DNA of 64,000 nucleotides from NCBI RefSeq assembly GCF_041821145.1, contig NZ_JBGUBC010000001.1:186001-250000 (forward strand). Direction: 5' to 3'. The position numbers were made by a program, and so were the translations under genes. This DNA is from Halopenitus sp041821145. GTDB lineage: Archaea > Halobacteriota > Halobacteria > Halobacteriales > Haloferacaceae. Below, one piece after another: positions 43,766 to 52,280 of the stretch. Numbering within the stretch: the stretch's first letter is position 1; each line of letters starts with the position of its first letter. The notes beneath the pieces are model-generated. The model was not told the origin of the DNA and ran no database searches. It was given only the letters and a program-made list of their open reading frames with translations.

Positions 43766-44542
43766 TCAAACGCGATCGCGAGCGACCGCGAGATCGCCGG
43801 GACGATTCACGTTCACGGCGAGATCCGGATCGTCGAGGACCCACCGCCGACCGGGGTCCGATTCCTCGGCGTCGGCATCATCGGGACCGTCATCGGCGTT
43901 CGTCCTGGACCCGACCACGTTCAATCCAGTCGGCGCGAGGGAACGACCGCCGGACTGGAGAGTCGTGTCGGCGCTCACGCCGAGTCGCCGTTTCGTCTCG
44001 ACGGGGACACAGACGGAAAGCGATCGCTGTGACGGAGGGCCGTCACCGGACGCGTCGACGTTCCCGTCCGGGTGCAGAAACCGATCGACGGTCGAATCCA
44101 CGTGGGACTCCCGAAGCAGCGGTAGGTCGGCGACGACCGTGAGCGCTGGCGTTCCAACGGCCTCGATCGTGGAGGTGAGATCCGCCACGTACCCCTCGCC
44201 GGTCCCCTCGTGAACGTGGAGGTCCGCCGTCGAATCAGGGACAAAAGCGGTCGGAGACGCCGATGATGAGAGCGAGGTCGACGAGACGCGTTCGAGATGA
44301 TCGAGCGTCTCGGGCGTCTGCGGTGAGGCGACCGCGTGAACTGACTCGATCGAGTCGGTGGAGAAGAGGACTTCGAGCACCCGATCGACCATCGGTCGCC
44401 CATCGACGGAAACGAGAGGTTTCTCAGCGTGATCGACGACGACGTCATGCGTCTCGGGCTCCGTCGATCCGGTCAAACGCGTTCCTCGACCGCCACACAG
44501 CAGGATCGCGGGAAGCGCGAACGTCCTCGCGATGGGTCTCAC
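43766..44542 (-). CDS. cobY: Adenosylcobinamide-phosphate guanylyltransferase CobY
   Basis: 258 residues. Archaeal GTP:AdoCbi-P guanylyltransferase, nonhomologous to bacterial CobU. N-terminal nucleotidyltransferase loop LCGGRGTRL at about 12-20, EKPLVSVDGRPMVDRV at about 40, and VVADLPLL near 132. The start is taken as the GTG that overlaps the cobS stop by 4 bases (GTGA), matching the coupling throughout this operon; the frame is open further upstream but that overlaps cobS. Confidence 0.85.
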   Translation of the reverse strand: MRPIARTFALPAILLCGGRGTRLTGSTEPETHDVVVDHAEKPLVSVDGRPMVDRVLEVLFSTDSIESVHAVASPQTPETLDHLERVSSTSLSSSASPTAFVPDSTADLHVHEGTGEGYVADLTSTIEAVGTPALTVVADLPLLRESHVDSTVDRFLHPDGNVDASGDGPPSQRSLSVCVPVETKRRLGVSADTTLQSGGRSLAPTGLNVVGSRTNADDGPDDADAEESDPGRRWVLDDPDLAVNVNRPGDLAVARDRV

Positions 44543-45351
44543 GCGATCGTCCACGCGATCACCCCGGCGTGAATCGCGAGCGCCCGCCCGAGTTCGTTTG
44601 CAGCACCGAGTACGTCGCCGCTGACGCCGCCAAGCCACGATCGCGTGCGGACGAGAAGCACGACCGCGACGACAGGGCCGGCAAGTAGTGCCGCGAACGC
44701 CGCGGGGAGAACGTCGCTCGGGACCCCGACGACTGCAAATAGCGCGACGACGCCGGACGGAACGAGGGCCCGCTTCCCGGAGACGTCGATCAGTCGCGAT
44801 CCGAGCCCCTCGTGGGCCGCGGTGCCGAGACAGACGAGGGTCGCCATCCCGAGTTTAGCCCCGATCTCAGCAGCGAGCGCGATCCGGAACGCGACGGGAG
44901 CGATCATCGACGGCGTCGAAGCAAGCCCGGCGGCACCGAACGCGAGTGCGAACAACGTGACGACGAGCGCGAGTACGCCACCCACCCCGACACCGGCGTC
45001 CCGCAACGCCTCGCGTCGGCGCTCCGGATCATGAGCCGCGATGGCGTCGCCGAGGTCGGCCAGTCCGTCGGCATGTGTGACGCCCGTAAGCAGGTAGACC
45101 GCGAGCAGGTAGACCGCGACGACGGTCGGCCACGGGAGCGGTAGGAAAAACGCTGCTCCCGCAATCGCCCCGACGACCGCTCCGACGATCGGCATCGCCC
45201 AGGGTGACCGTCGGAACGCCTCGAAGTCCGCCTCGGCGGGGCCGGGAACGGGGATCCGAGTGAGAAACGCGATCGCGCCGCTGAGCGCGTGGATCGAACT
45301 GCGGATCGAACCTCCCGAACGGTCGGCTGACGGCGATTCGGGATCACTCAT
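44539..45351 (-). CDS. cobS: Adenosylcobinamide-GDP ribazoletransferase CobS
   Basis: 270-residue membrane enzyme that joins AdoCbi-GDP to alpha-ribazole (phosphate), the last step of the nucleotide loop. Family start FLTRIPVPGP near residue 30, and the TGVTHADGLADLGDA motif, with its conserved Asp residues that bind Mg2+, near 95. About seven hydrophobic stretches follow. Overlaps cbiB upstream and cobY downstream by 4 bases each. Confidence 0.92.
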   Translation of the reverse strand: MSDPESPSADRSGGSIRSSIHALSGAIAFLTRIPVPGPAEADFEAFRRSPWAMPIVGAVVGAIAGAAFFLPLPWPTVVAVYLLAVYLLTGVTHADGLADLGDAIAAHDPERRREALRDAGVGVGGVLALVVTLFALAFGAAGLASTPSMIAPVAFRIALAAEIGAKLGMATLVCLGTAAHEGLGSRLIDVSGKRALVPSGVVALFAVVGVPSDVLPAAFAALLAGPVVAVVLLVRTRSWLGGVSGDVLGAANELGRALAIHAGVIAWTIA

Positions 45352-46331
45352 ACGACCACGAACACCCCGACGATCGGCGTACTACCAGACGTCGAGAGGC
45401 CGACAACGAGCGGGACGATCACGGCGATCGCGATCCCGATCCATCCGGCCCGGTCGACGATCCGAATCCCGGCCTCGGCACGGGAACCATCCGGAAGGGT
45501 TGCATCGGCGTTCAACGTGTAGACGTCCGGTTTCTCGAGTCGACTTCCGATGACGGCCGCGATCGTCGCCATCGGCCATCCCGAGTTCGGTGATGCCGGG
45601 ATGCGGGCGAAACGGTGGGCAGTTCTAAGCGCGGCCGGCCGACCGGCCGCGAACGCGAGAAGGGCGGCGGAGACACGTGCGGGGGCCCACATCACGGCGT
45701 CGTCGAGTCGCGCTGCGGCCCACCCGATCGGGCGCGTGGGGTAGCCGATCATCGAATCGAGCGTGTTGACGCCCTTGATCCACGCGGCCGCGCCGGCAGC
45801 GAGCGGGAGCGCGAGATCGGGTCGGTCGGCCGCTGAAACGATCGTCGCCGCCACTACGAATCCGAGAAGCGGTGCGATCAGTCCGTCGGCGAGGTTTTCG
45901 GCGGCACTCTCGACAGCCGCCGATCGGACCTCCCCGGGAGAGAGATCGGAGGCGTCGCGCCCCGCGAGAGCACGGAGATCCCGACGGGCGTCGCCGAGAT
46001 TCGTCTCGGAGCGTTCGACGACGCGGCGGGCAGTCGATCCCAACAGACGACGGCTCGAACACGAAAACAGGACGAGCGCCGCGATCGTGATCGCGAACGC
46101 GGTGGAAAACGTGCCGGCAGCAAAGACGATCGCGAACGCGAGACCGCCGAATCCGAGCGGAACGAGAGCTGCGATGGCTACGCCCGTCCGTCGCGAGTCC
46201 GGGACTCGTCGGTCGAGATGATCGACGATGTCGCCGAGCCAAGCGACCGGATGGAGATGACGAGGAGGTTCGGCGAACGCGCGATCGAGGACGGCCGCCA
46301 TCACCACGGCGAGGGCGGCCGACCCGGTCAC
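45348..46331 (-). CDS. cbiB: Adenosylcobinamide-phosphate synthase CbiB
   Basis: 327-residue membrane protein that condenses adenosylcobyric acid with aminopropanol phosphate. Family motifs: DRAFAEPPRHLHPVAWLG near residue 16-33, WIKGVNTLDSMIGYPT near 180, RLDDAVMWAPAR near 208, and multiple membrane spans. Overlaps the HAD gene and cobS by 4 bases each. Confidence 0.92.
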   Translation of the reverse strand: MTGSAALAVVMAAVLDRAFAEPPRHLHPVAWLGDIVDHLDRRVPDSRRTGVAIAALVPLGFGGLAFAIVFAAGTFSTAFAITIAALVLFSCSSRRLLGSTARRVVERSETNLGDARRDLRALAGRDASDLSPGEVRSAAVESAAENLADGLIAPLLGFVVAATIVSAADRPDLALPLAAGAAAWIKGVNTLDSMIGYPTRPIGWAAARLDDAVMWAPARVSAALLAFAAGRPAALRTAHRFARIPASPNSGWPMATIAAVIGSRLEKPDVYTLNADATLPDGSRAEAGIRIVDRAGWIGIAIAVIVPLVVGLSTSGSTPIVGVFVVV

Positions 46332-46948
46332 CGCCTGGCCTCCAGCCGCGTCGGAAGATCCGAGAGGGACGTCTCGGTGACGTCGAGAAACCGTCCGCCG
46401 ACCGCCTCGATCCCCCCGTCCTGGGCCGGATCGTCACCGACGTGGGTGATGTCCGCGACGGCGACACCGAGCGCGTCCGCCGCGGCTTCGAACGCCTTCG
46501 GATGGGGCTTGCGCCAGCCGCAGCCGATACTCGTCGTCACCGCATCAAACTCGCCGCGGAGTCCGGCGCGGACGAGCGTTCGGGGAACGAGTTCGGGAAC
46601 GGAACAGTTCGAGAGGATCCCGACCGGACCCCGATCGCCTGCTGCCTCGATCGCCTCGGAGGCCCCCTCACGAACCGCCACGTCGGGATCGAAGGCCGCG
46701 ACGACCGCGTGGCGGGCCGCGTTATCCGAGACGTCGACTCCGCGTGAGGCGAGCGCATGGGCGACGTGGGCGGGCAGTGGAACCGACGCGCCCTCGGGCG
46801 CGTCAACGTGGACCTCGCCGTAGGCGAGGTGCCAGTCGTCGGGGACGTGCACGTTACGAGCCTCGAGCTCGCGAGCGACGGCCTCGGCGGGGTCGGTCGG
46901 GTACTCGATGTCGACGAGCGTCCCGAACAGATCGAAGGTGACTGCCAC
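46328..46948 (-). CDS. HAD-superfamily phosphatase, first gene of cobamide operon
   Basis: 206 residues from a GTG start. HAD motifs: DLFGTL with nucleophile Asp6, SNCS near 122 (motif II), GWRKPHPKAF near 152 (motif III Lys), and HVGDDPAQD near 177 (motif IV). Lead gene in the cobamide operon, overlapping cbiB by 4 bases. Known archaeal cobamide pathways need a phosphatase to dephosphorylate alpha-ribazole phosphate or the final cobamide phosphate; no CobC or CobZ lies here, so this HAD is a candidate. Direct repeats of cgaaacgggtcgaaa (47012, 47034) lie upstream. Confidence 0.78.
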   Translation of the reverse strand: MAVTFDLFGTLVDIEYPTDPAEAVARELEARNVHVPDDWHLAYGEVHVDAPEGASVPLPAHVAHALASRGVDVSDNAARHAVVAAFDPDVAVREGASEAIEAAGDRGPVGILSNCSVPELVPRTLVRAGLRGEFDAVTTSIGCGWRKPHPKAFEAAADALGVAVADITHVGDDPAQDGGIEAVGGRFLDVTETSLSDLPTRLEARR

Positions 46949-47061
46949 GTTGGGAACCGGTAGGAGCGTGCCGGGATTGAACCTGTCGATCAGTGCGATC
47001 GAAACCGATATCGAAACGGGTCGAAAGAGAAACCGAAACGGGTCGAAAAGAAATCGAGAGA

Positions 47062-47667
47062 TCAGACCTGCCGGGCGAACGCGAGGGTGCCGGAGACGTT
47101 CTCGATGTATGCTCGGACCGTCTCGCCCTCCGAGGCGCCGGGAACGAATATGGTGTACTCGCCGCGTTCGGCCACTCCGTCGCCCTTCCGGCCGGTTCCG
47201 ACGATCTCGACCTCGTAGGTCGTTCCCTGTTCGACCGTCTCAGCACGTGTTCGGCTCGTACTAGCCCGTTTCGCGACCGGCCGGAACGCACCACACGCCT
47301 CACACCGGAGCATGGGCGTTCGGTCCTCGGTCACGAGTCGCGTGTCGGGCAGTCCACACTCCGAACAGGTCACGTAGGAGGCGACGTAGGCGTCGAGGGC
47401 CTCCTGGAAGTCGTCGGCACGGAAGTTACCGTTATACCGGGCGACGCCGTTTTCGTACTGGCCGGCAGTACCGAGTTCACGTTGGATGTTGGAGTGAACG
47501 TGCTCGGGGTCACGCGAGAGCGCATCAGCGATCGCAGAGAGGTTCGTCAGTCGGGTGAACGCACCGTCCTTTTGTGCGATCGGATCCGGAACGCGGAGCC
47601 GCTCGTCGGAGCCGCCGAGGTCCGGCAGCGAGTCGATCGCACGATCGAGACTGGCCTGATAGTCCAT
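47062..47667 (-). CDS. Translation initiation factor aIF2 beta with TRAM domain
   Basis: 201 residues. N-terminal aIF2-beta domain with NLSAIADALSRDPEHV (about 43-58), then the zinc ribbon CSECGLPDTRLV and CEACGAFRP (about 99-128). A C-terminal TRAM domain of about 60 residues (TVEQGTTYEVEIVGTGRKG to the end) is added, as in other haloarchaeal aIF2-beta. It helps deliver initiator tRNA. Confidence 0.9.
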   Translation of the reverse strand: MDYQASLDRAIDSLPDLGGSDERLRVPDPIAQKDGAFTRLTNLSAIADALSRDPEHVHSNIQRELGTAGQYENGVARYNGNFRADDFQEALDAYVASYVTCSECGLPDTRLVTEDRTPMLRCEACGAFRPVAKRASTSRTRAETVEQGTTYEVEIVGTGRKGDGVAERGEYTIFVPGASEGETVRAYIENVSGTLAFARQV

Positions 47668-47745
47668 ACGGCGATGAGGCGGCAGAGACGGAAATCGCTT
47701 CCGGGTTACCAGGGAGACGGGTAGTCGAGGAATCCCGTCGGACGG

Positions 47746-47757
47746 TCGTGATCACGA
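47746..47757. promoter_or_regulatory. Perfect 12-bp palindrome between aIF2-beta and cdrL
   Basis: TCGTGATCACGA, about 34-45 bases upstream of the cdrL TATA-like box CTTATACA at 47791-47798. Suitable for a dimeric regulator such as a ribbon-helix-helix protein, possibly CdrL itself. GATC-containing words are common in this genome, so chance occurrence is possible. Confidence 0.35.
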
Positions 47758-47790
47758 ATGACCGACGATCGTCTGACGCGGAGGAAGATA

Positions 47791-47798
47791 CTTATACA
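47791..47798 (+). promoter_or_regulatory. TATA-like box of cdrL
   Basis: CTTATACA centred about 29 bases before the cdrL ATG at 47824; leaderless spacing. Confidence 0.5.
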
Positions 47799-47823
47799 CA
47801 CCGCCAAGATCGATAGACGTACC

Positions 47824-48429
47824 ATGAGCAAGATCACGTTCCGCGCCGACGACGACCTCGTCGACCGCTTGGAGGAGTACGACGCCTCCAAAAGCGAGGT
47901 CATGCGGGAGGCGCTGCGCACCTACCTCGGTGCCGCGGAGGCACCGGATTCGGGGAGCGCGGGATCCGCGTCCGACGTCGACGACGCGATCGCGGAACGT
48001 GTCGACGACCTGATCGCCGATCGGCTGGATACGGCGCTCGACGAACGACTTGGGTCCGCCCGCCTCGGACCCCGTGGCGACGCGTATACGCCCGAGACGG
48101 GACGGAATATCAACGTAAACGTCACACTCGATGGGGTTTCCGTCGATCGGTCGGACACGGTCGATACCGAGGAGACCGTCCCGACCGAGGAGGACGAAGA
48201 ACGTAAGACACGTGATGAAAACACGTCCGAACGCACGCAAACGGACCGTAAAGCGTGTGCGAGTTGTGGCGAAAACATGCCCGAAGACCACGTTTACTGC
48301 CCGAATTGTGGTGAGAAGCGATCCCACCGCGTGTTCTGTGAGTGCGGCGACGAGATCCGCTCCGACTGGTCGTTCTGTCCCGGATGTGGTCGGCGAACCC
48401 CCGCTGCGGACGTTCTAGACACCCACTGA
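47824..48429 (+). CDS. cdrL: CdrL-type ribbon-helix-helix regulator with double zinc ribbon
   Basis: 201 residues. N-terminal RHH domain (MSKITFRADDDLVDRLEE to about residue 40), a long acidic linker, and two C-terminal zinc ribbons (CASCGENM/CPNCG and CECGDEI/CPGCG) at about 144-192. Position directly upstream of cdrS-ftsZ2 matches CdrL, a regulator of the cell-division genes in haloarchaea. The start has a TATA-like box at leaderless spacing. Confidence 0.85.
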   Translation: MSKITFRADDDLVDRLEEYDASKSEVMREALRTYLGAAEAPDSGSAGSASDVDDAIAERVDDLIADRLDTALDERLGSARLGPRGDAYTPETGRNINVNVTLDGVSVDRSDTVDTEETVPTEEDEERKTRDENTSERTQTDRKACASCGENMPEDHVYCPNCGEKRSHRVFCECGDEIRSDWSFCPGCGRRTPAADVLDTH

Positions 48430-48498
48430 AACGCCGTAAACGTGTGTTTCGGGCCCGTATACGCAGCTTTTGTATCTGTGTCTTACATTGGCCGGTAG

Positions 48499-48549
48499 TT
48501 TTAAGTATTCTCCCTAAGAGGATACATCCGCGTAAGACGGTCGTCTTAC
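48499..48549 (+). promoter_or_regulatory. cdrS-ftsZ2 promoter with operator-like palindrome
   Basis: TATA-like TTTTAAGTA at 48499-48507 places a start near 48530. There the perfect palindrome GTAAGACG-GT-CGTCTTAC (48532-48549) occurs, overlapping the predicted start site. The half-site GTCTTAC also occurs at about 48479-48485 and 48628-48633. The leader to the cdrS ATG would be about 115 bases, unusual in a mostly leaderless genome. Confidence 0.55.
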
Positions 48550-48646
48550 AGACGATCGCCACGACGGCTATCTCAATTCCGTCGGGCGATTTCGTGTGTA
48601 GGACACGCACGACATGCGAGATCACCGTCTTACCGGGGGAATGACC

Positions 48647-48829
48647 ATGGAGCGTGTGACACTACGAATCCCGAAACAGCAGATAGAGGAGGTCGAACAG
48701 ATGGTCGAAACGGGCGAATTTCCGAACCGGAGCGAGGCGATCCGGTCGGCCGTCCGTGAGATGTTGAACGAACAAGACGGCGAACACGAGACCCGTCGGC
48801 GCACCGAGCGCAGCTGGGCGAAGGTGTAA
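48647..48829 (+). CDS. cdrS: CdrS, small ribbon-helix-helix cell-division regulator
   Basis: 60-residue RHH protein starting MERVTLRIPKQQIEEVEQMV, with NRSEAIRSAVREML as the second helix and a basic tail. CdrS is known to regulate ftsZ2 and cell division in Halobacterium. Two in-frame ATG codons exist (48641 and 48647); the second gives the conserved N-terminus. It is separated from ftsZ2 by two bases, so they form an operon. Confidence 0.9.
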   Translation: MERVTLRIPKQQIEEVEQMVETGEFPNRSEAIRSAVREMLNEQDGEHETRRRTERSWAKV

Positions 48830-48831
48830 CG

Positions 48832-50004
48832 ATGCAGGACATCGTTCAGGACGCACTCGAGAACGCCGAGGCGGAAAAGCGCGAGATGGACGAGGGGATG
48901 GACGATGACGACTTCGGCGATCCCCGAATCGTCATCGTCGGCGCCGGCGGTGCCGGAAACAACACGATAAACCGGCTCTACAACATCGGCGTCAACGGCG
49001 CGGACACCGTCGCCATCAACACCGACAAACAGCACCTCAAGATGATCGAGGCCGACACGAAGATCCTGGTCGGCAAGTCGCTGACCTCCGGGCTCGGGGC
49101 AGGCGGCGACCCCAAGATGGGCGAGCGTGCCACCGAGATGGCCCAGGGGACGATAAAGGAGGTCCTCGGCGACGCCGACCTCGTGTTCGTCACCGCGGGC
49201 ATGGGCGGTGGTACCGGTACCGGCGCCGCCCCGGTCATCTCGAAGATCGCCAAAGAGCAGGGCGCGATCGTCGTCGGGATGGTCTCGACACCGTTCAACG
49301 TCGAACGCGCCCGCACGGTGAAAGCCGAGGAGGGCCTCGAGGAGCTACGGAACGAGGCCGACTCGATCATCGTGCTCGACAATAACCGCCTCCTCGATTA
49401 CGTGCCGAATCTGCCGATCGGGAAGGCCTTCTCGGTGATGGATCAGATCATCGCCGAAACGGTAAAGGGGATCTCGGAGACGATCACCCAGCCGTCCCTC
49501 ATCAACCTGGACTACGCTGACATGTCCACGATCATGAATCAGGGCGGCGTCGCAGTGATGCTCGTCGGGGAGACACAGGACAAAAACAAGACCCAGGAGG
49601 TCGTCAACGACGCGATGAACCATCCGCTTTTGGACGTCGACTATCGCGGCGCCTCCGGCGGGTTGGTGCACATCACGGGCGGTCCCGATCTGACGTTGAA
49701 GGAGGCAGAAGGGATCGCGAACAACATCACCGAGCGACTGGAAGCGAGCGCCAACGTCATCTGGGGCGCCCGTATCCAGGATGAGTACAAAGGCAAGGTG
49801 CGTGTGATGGCGATCATGACCGGCGTCCAGAGCGCTCAGGTCCTCGGCCCGTCCACCCAAAAGCAGGCGGACAGGTCGCGTGCAAGTATCAACGGCGGAG
49901 AGCCGACCGAGCCCGTAGGTGGCAGCGCCGAAGCCGCCAGTTGGGAGTCGGACGGCGGTACCGAGCCCGCAGAAAAGCACAACGGGCTCGACGTCATCCG
50001 CTAG
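48832..50004 (+). CDS. ftsZ2: FtsZ2 tubulin-like cell-division protein
   Basis: 390-residue tubulin homologue with the GTP-binding loop GGGTGTG at residues 125-131 and the upstream AGGAGNNTINRL loop near 39. It belongs to the FtsZ2 paralogue, which in Haloferax works with FtsZ1 in ring constriction; assignment rests on the N-terminal extension of about 30 residues and on the cdrS neighbour. The acidic C-terminus ends in HNGLDVIR, a conserved short tail used for partner binding. Confidence 0.95.
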   Translation: MQDIVQDALENAEAEKREMDEGMDDDDFGDPRIVIVGAGGAGNNTINRLYNIGVNGADTVAINTDKQHLKMIEADTKILVGKSLTSGLGAGGDPKMGERATEMAQGTIKEVLGDADLVFVTAGMGGGTGTGAAPVISKIAKEQGAIVVGMVSTPFNVERARTVKAEEGLEELRNEADSIIVLDNNRLLDYVPNLPIGKAFSVMDQIIAETVKGISETITQPSLINLDYADMSTIMNQGGVAVMLVGETQDKNKTQEVVNDAMNHPLLDVDYRGASGGLVHITGGPDLTLKEAEGIANNITERLEASANVIWGARIQDEYKGKVRVMAIMTGVQSAQVLGPSTQKQADRSRASINGGEPTEPVGGSAEAASWESDGGTEPAEKHNGLDVIR

Positions 50005-50197
50005 GCGGGTCAACCCGTCACGCCACACGAGGTCTCGCCGCCCGATCCACCGCATTTTTTCGACGTCGCGATCCGGTAGCTGAGGCCACGAACGGAAGAC
50101 GAAAGGGGACGGATCGTCGCGTGCCGTCGTCGCGTTCGGAGCCAGAAATCGTCGGACGACCGACAGACACACGTATTCGGAGCCGGATGTACGGACG

Positions 50198-51028
50198 ATG
50201 TTGGGGTTGGAACACGGATTCCGGATCGTCGACGTCCACGCACAGTTGGACCCCGACGAGGAGTCCGTGATCACCCACGGTCGGGACATCACGCCCGAGC
50301 GACTCGAACGCGAGATGCACCAGGCCGGCGTGGTTCGAGCGATCGTCTCGCCGGGACGCAGACCGCCGGATGAAAGCTACCTGCGCGTGAACAACGCGGT
50401 CGCACGATTGAGCGTGGACCGGCCGTTTCTCGCCTTCGCCCGGCTCAACGGCCCTCGCGATCCGTCCGGAACACCGATCGCGCGGGTTCGAAACCTCCGA
50501 ACCGAACGCGCCGACCACCACACCCGACCCGACGACGTCGAACAGTACGCCTACGACGATCGGTTTCATGGCTTCAGGATGGCTCCGGCCTACGACGGGA
50601 TCCCGGAGAGCGACGTCCTCGACCGGCTCGAGCGTGCCGGCCAGCCCGTGCTGGTCGACGGCGGGACCGCCTTTCCGCCCGCTCGACTCGAGGAGACCCT
50701 ACTCAGCCACGAGTTTCCGATCGTACTCGGGAGCTTCGGCGGCTATCCGCTCGAGACGGAACTGATGCGGGAGGCGCTTGCCCTTCTCGAGGAGTACGAC
50801 GAGTTGTATCTAGATACGAGTGCAGTCCGATTTCGCGACGTGCTCGAAACCGGTCTCCTCGAACATCCGGACCGGATCCTCTTCGGGAGCGGCGTCCCGG
50901 ATATCCATCCGAACGTCGCCGTGATGGAGATCCTGACCCTCGACGTCTCCGAGGACCTCATGCGGCGGGTGTTCACGAAGAATGCCTCGCGAGTGATCCC
51001 CGGACTGGCCGCCGGCGCGGATCTGTGA
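50198..51028 (+). CDS. Amidohydrolase-family (Amidohydro_2-like) protein with altered metal motif
   Basis: 276 residues of TIM-barrel type: strand IVDVHAQLDPDE near residues 10-21, then alternating helices and strands, and LDTSAVRF and FGSGVPDIHPN near 215-240 as in amidohydrolase_2 proteins (the second-shell Asp is in the last). The usual HxH of strand 1 reads HAQ, and the central metal ligand His is not obvious, so catalysis may be altered. A 193-base gap separates it from ftsZ2. Confidence 0.75.
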   Translation: MLGLEHGFRIVDVHAQLDPDEESVITHGRDITPERLEREMHQAGVVRAIVSPGRRPPDESYLRVNNAVARLSVDRPFLAFARLNGPRDPSGTPIARVRNLRTERADHHTRPDDVEQYAYDDRFHGFRMAPAYDGIPESDVLDRLERAGQPVLVDGGTAFPPARLEETLLSHEFPIVLGSFGGYPLETELMREALALLEEYDELYLDTSAVRFRDVLETGLLEHPDRILFGSGVPDIHPNVAVMEILTLDVSEDLMRRVFTKNASRVIPGLAAGADL

Positions 51029-51144
51029 AACGTTCCGGAATCGACGTGGCCGTCGTAGGATCCCGTTCTGCGATAGTTTGATCCTCGATCGTGGATCGTT
51101 TTGGACACATTCTCGAACGAACACGCACGAATCTGCGATCGTTC

Positions 51145-51162
51145 CGATTCGTTTTTGAATCG
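51145..51162 (+). promoter_or_regulatory. Promoter-region inverted repeat before guaAA
   Basis: CGATTC-6-GAATCG, overlapping the TATA-like GTTTTTGAA box (51151-51159) that lies about 25 bases before the ATG at 51181. A repressor bound here would block TBP. Confidence 0.4.
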
Positions 51163-51180
51163 CTCGCTCCAAACGTGGAT

Positions 51181-51735
51181 ATGACCCGGATCGTCGTGGT
51201 CGACAACCACGGGCAGTTCACACATTTGGAGCGTCGCGCGCTGCGCGATGTGGGCGTGGACGCCGAGTTGATCGACAACGACACTCCACCTTCGGAGATC
51301 GACGCGGACGGTATCGTCCTCTCGGGAGGACCAGACATGGATCGCATCGGCCGCTGTCGCGAGTACCTCGAGTTGGATGTTCCCGTTCTCGGGATCTGTT
51401 TGGGAATGCAGATCATGGCCGCCGAACTCGGCGGGTCGGTCGGCAGTGGAGAATACGGCGGCTATGCCGACGTGGACGTGACGATCACGGACGAGACGGA
51501 TCCGCTCCTTGGATCGCTTGCGCCGAGCACGCGTGTCTGGGCATCCCACGCCGACGAGGTGAAGACGCTGCCGGACGGCTTCGTTCGGACCGCAAAATCG
51601 GACGTCTGTGACATCGAGGCGATCGCGAACGTCGAAACTGATCTGTACGGCGTCCAGTGGCACCCGGAGGTCGCCCATACCGAGGAGGGGGAGGCAGTCT
51701 TCGAGAACTTCCTCACGATCTGTGAATCGAACTGA
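51181..51735 (+). CDS. guaAA: GMP synthase subunit A (glutamine amidotransferase)
   Basis: 184-residue class I glutaminase that passes ammonia to the separate GuaAB synthetase subunit, as in archaea with split GMP synthase. Catalytic triad Cys73 (GICLGM), His161 and Glu163 (WHPE). The synthetase subunit gene is not in this window. Start is the ATG giving MTRIVVVDNHG; upstream in-frame codons lie in the promoter repeat. Confidence 0.93.
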   Translation: MTRIVVVDNHGQFTHLERRALRDVGVDAELIDNDTPPSEIDADGIVLSGGPDMDRIGRCREYLELDVPVLGICLGMQIMAAELGGSVGSGEYGGYADVDVTITDETDPLLGSLAPSTRVWASHADEVKTLPDGFVRTAKSDVCDIEAIANVETDLYGVQWHPEVAHTEEGEAVFENFLTICESN

Positions 51736-51905
51736 ACGGGGGATGCCGATTCCACGCCGACGTATCCGATCGATGCGGTGGTGAACGGCCAGTCGTCCGG
51801 ATCCTGATCGAAGGGGGGTATTTTTATGAGTGAAGGGGAACACGTTAATCCGAATACGTGAGAAATATTACCAAACTGGAACGGCGGTGAGGGGGAGAAT
51901 AACTC

Positions 51906-52280
51906 ATGTACTCGATCGAAGAACTCGGAGAACGATGGCACCAGATATTCCGAATACTCGCTGCAGGACCGCGGCGTCAGACGATCGGATCGCTGATGGA
52001 GGCACCACCGGACCGAACGCTGTCGCTTCCGGAAGCCGCAAACATGCCGGACTATCGGCTCGATCCCGAACAGCTCAAACATGACCTCGTTCATCATCAC
52101 CTCCCGATGATGGGACAACCCGGATTTATCGAGTGGGATCAGGAACCGTTTAGCGTAAAGCGGGGCCCGAACTTTGAGGAAGTGGCAGCAGTGATCGAGG
52201 CGATCGCCAGCTACGACGATCTTCCACAACAGTTGCGGAGGGGATGCCACTTCTTCGAGGAGCACGGGGAGAGTTCATGA
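51906..52280 (+). CDS. Winged-helix-like haloarchaeal regulator
   Basis: 124 residues. The pattern YRLDPEQLKHDLVHHHLPMMGQPGFIEWD recalls the DUF7344/ArsR-like wing (helix, HxHLPxM, then G-hydrophobic-hydrophobic-x-W/Y-D), preceded by an AGPRRQTIGSLM helix. Coupled to the HalOD1 gene by an ATGA overlap. Function unknown, but transcription control of a local response is likely. Confidence 0.6.
   Translation: MYSIEELGERWHQIFRILAAGPRRQTIGSLMEAPPDRTLSLPEAANMPDYRLDPEQLKHDLVHHHLPMMGQPGFIEWDQEPFSVKRGPNFEEVAAVIEAIASYDDLPQQLRRGCHFFEEHGESS

Noticed and set aside
46949..47061. Possible cobalamin riboswitch ahead of the cobamide operon
   Set aside because: The 113-base gap is too short and has no B12-box-like sequence; only direct repeats of cgaaacgggtcgaaa are seen.
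51144..51162. Possible tRNA-like or terminator hairpin before guaAA
   Set aside because: The 6-bp stem lies on the TATA-like box of guaAA; promoter-operator use is more likely, and no tRNA arms are present.
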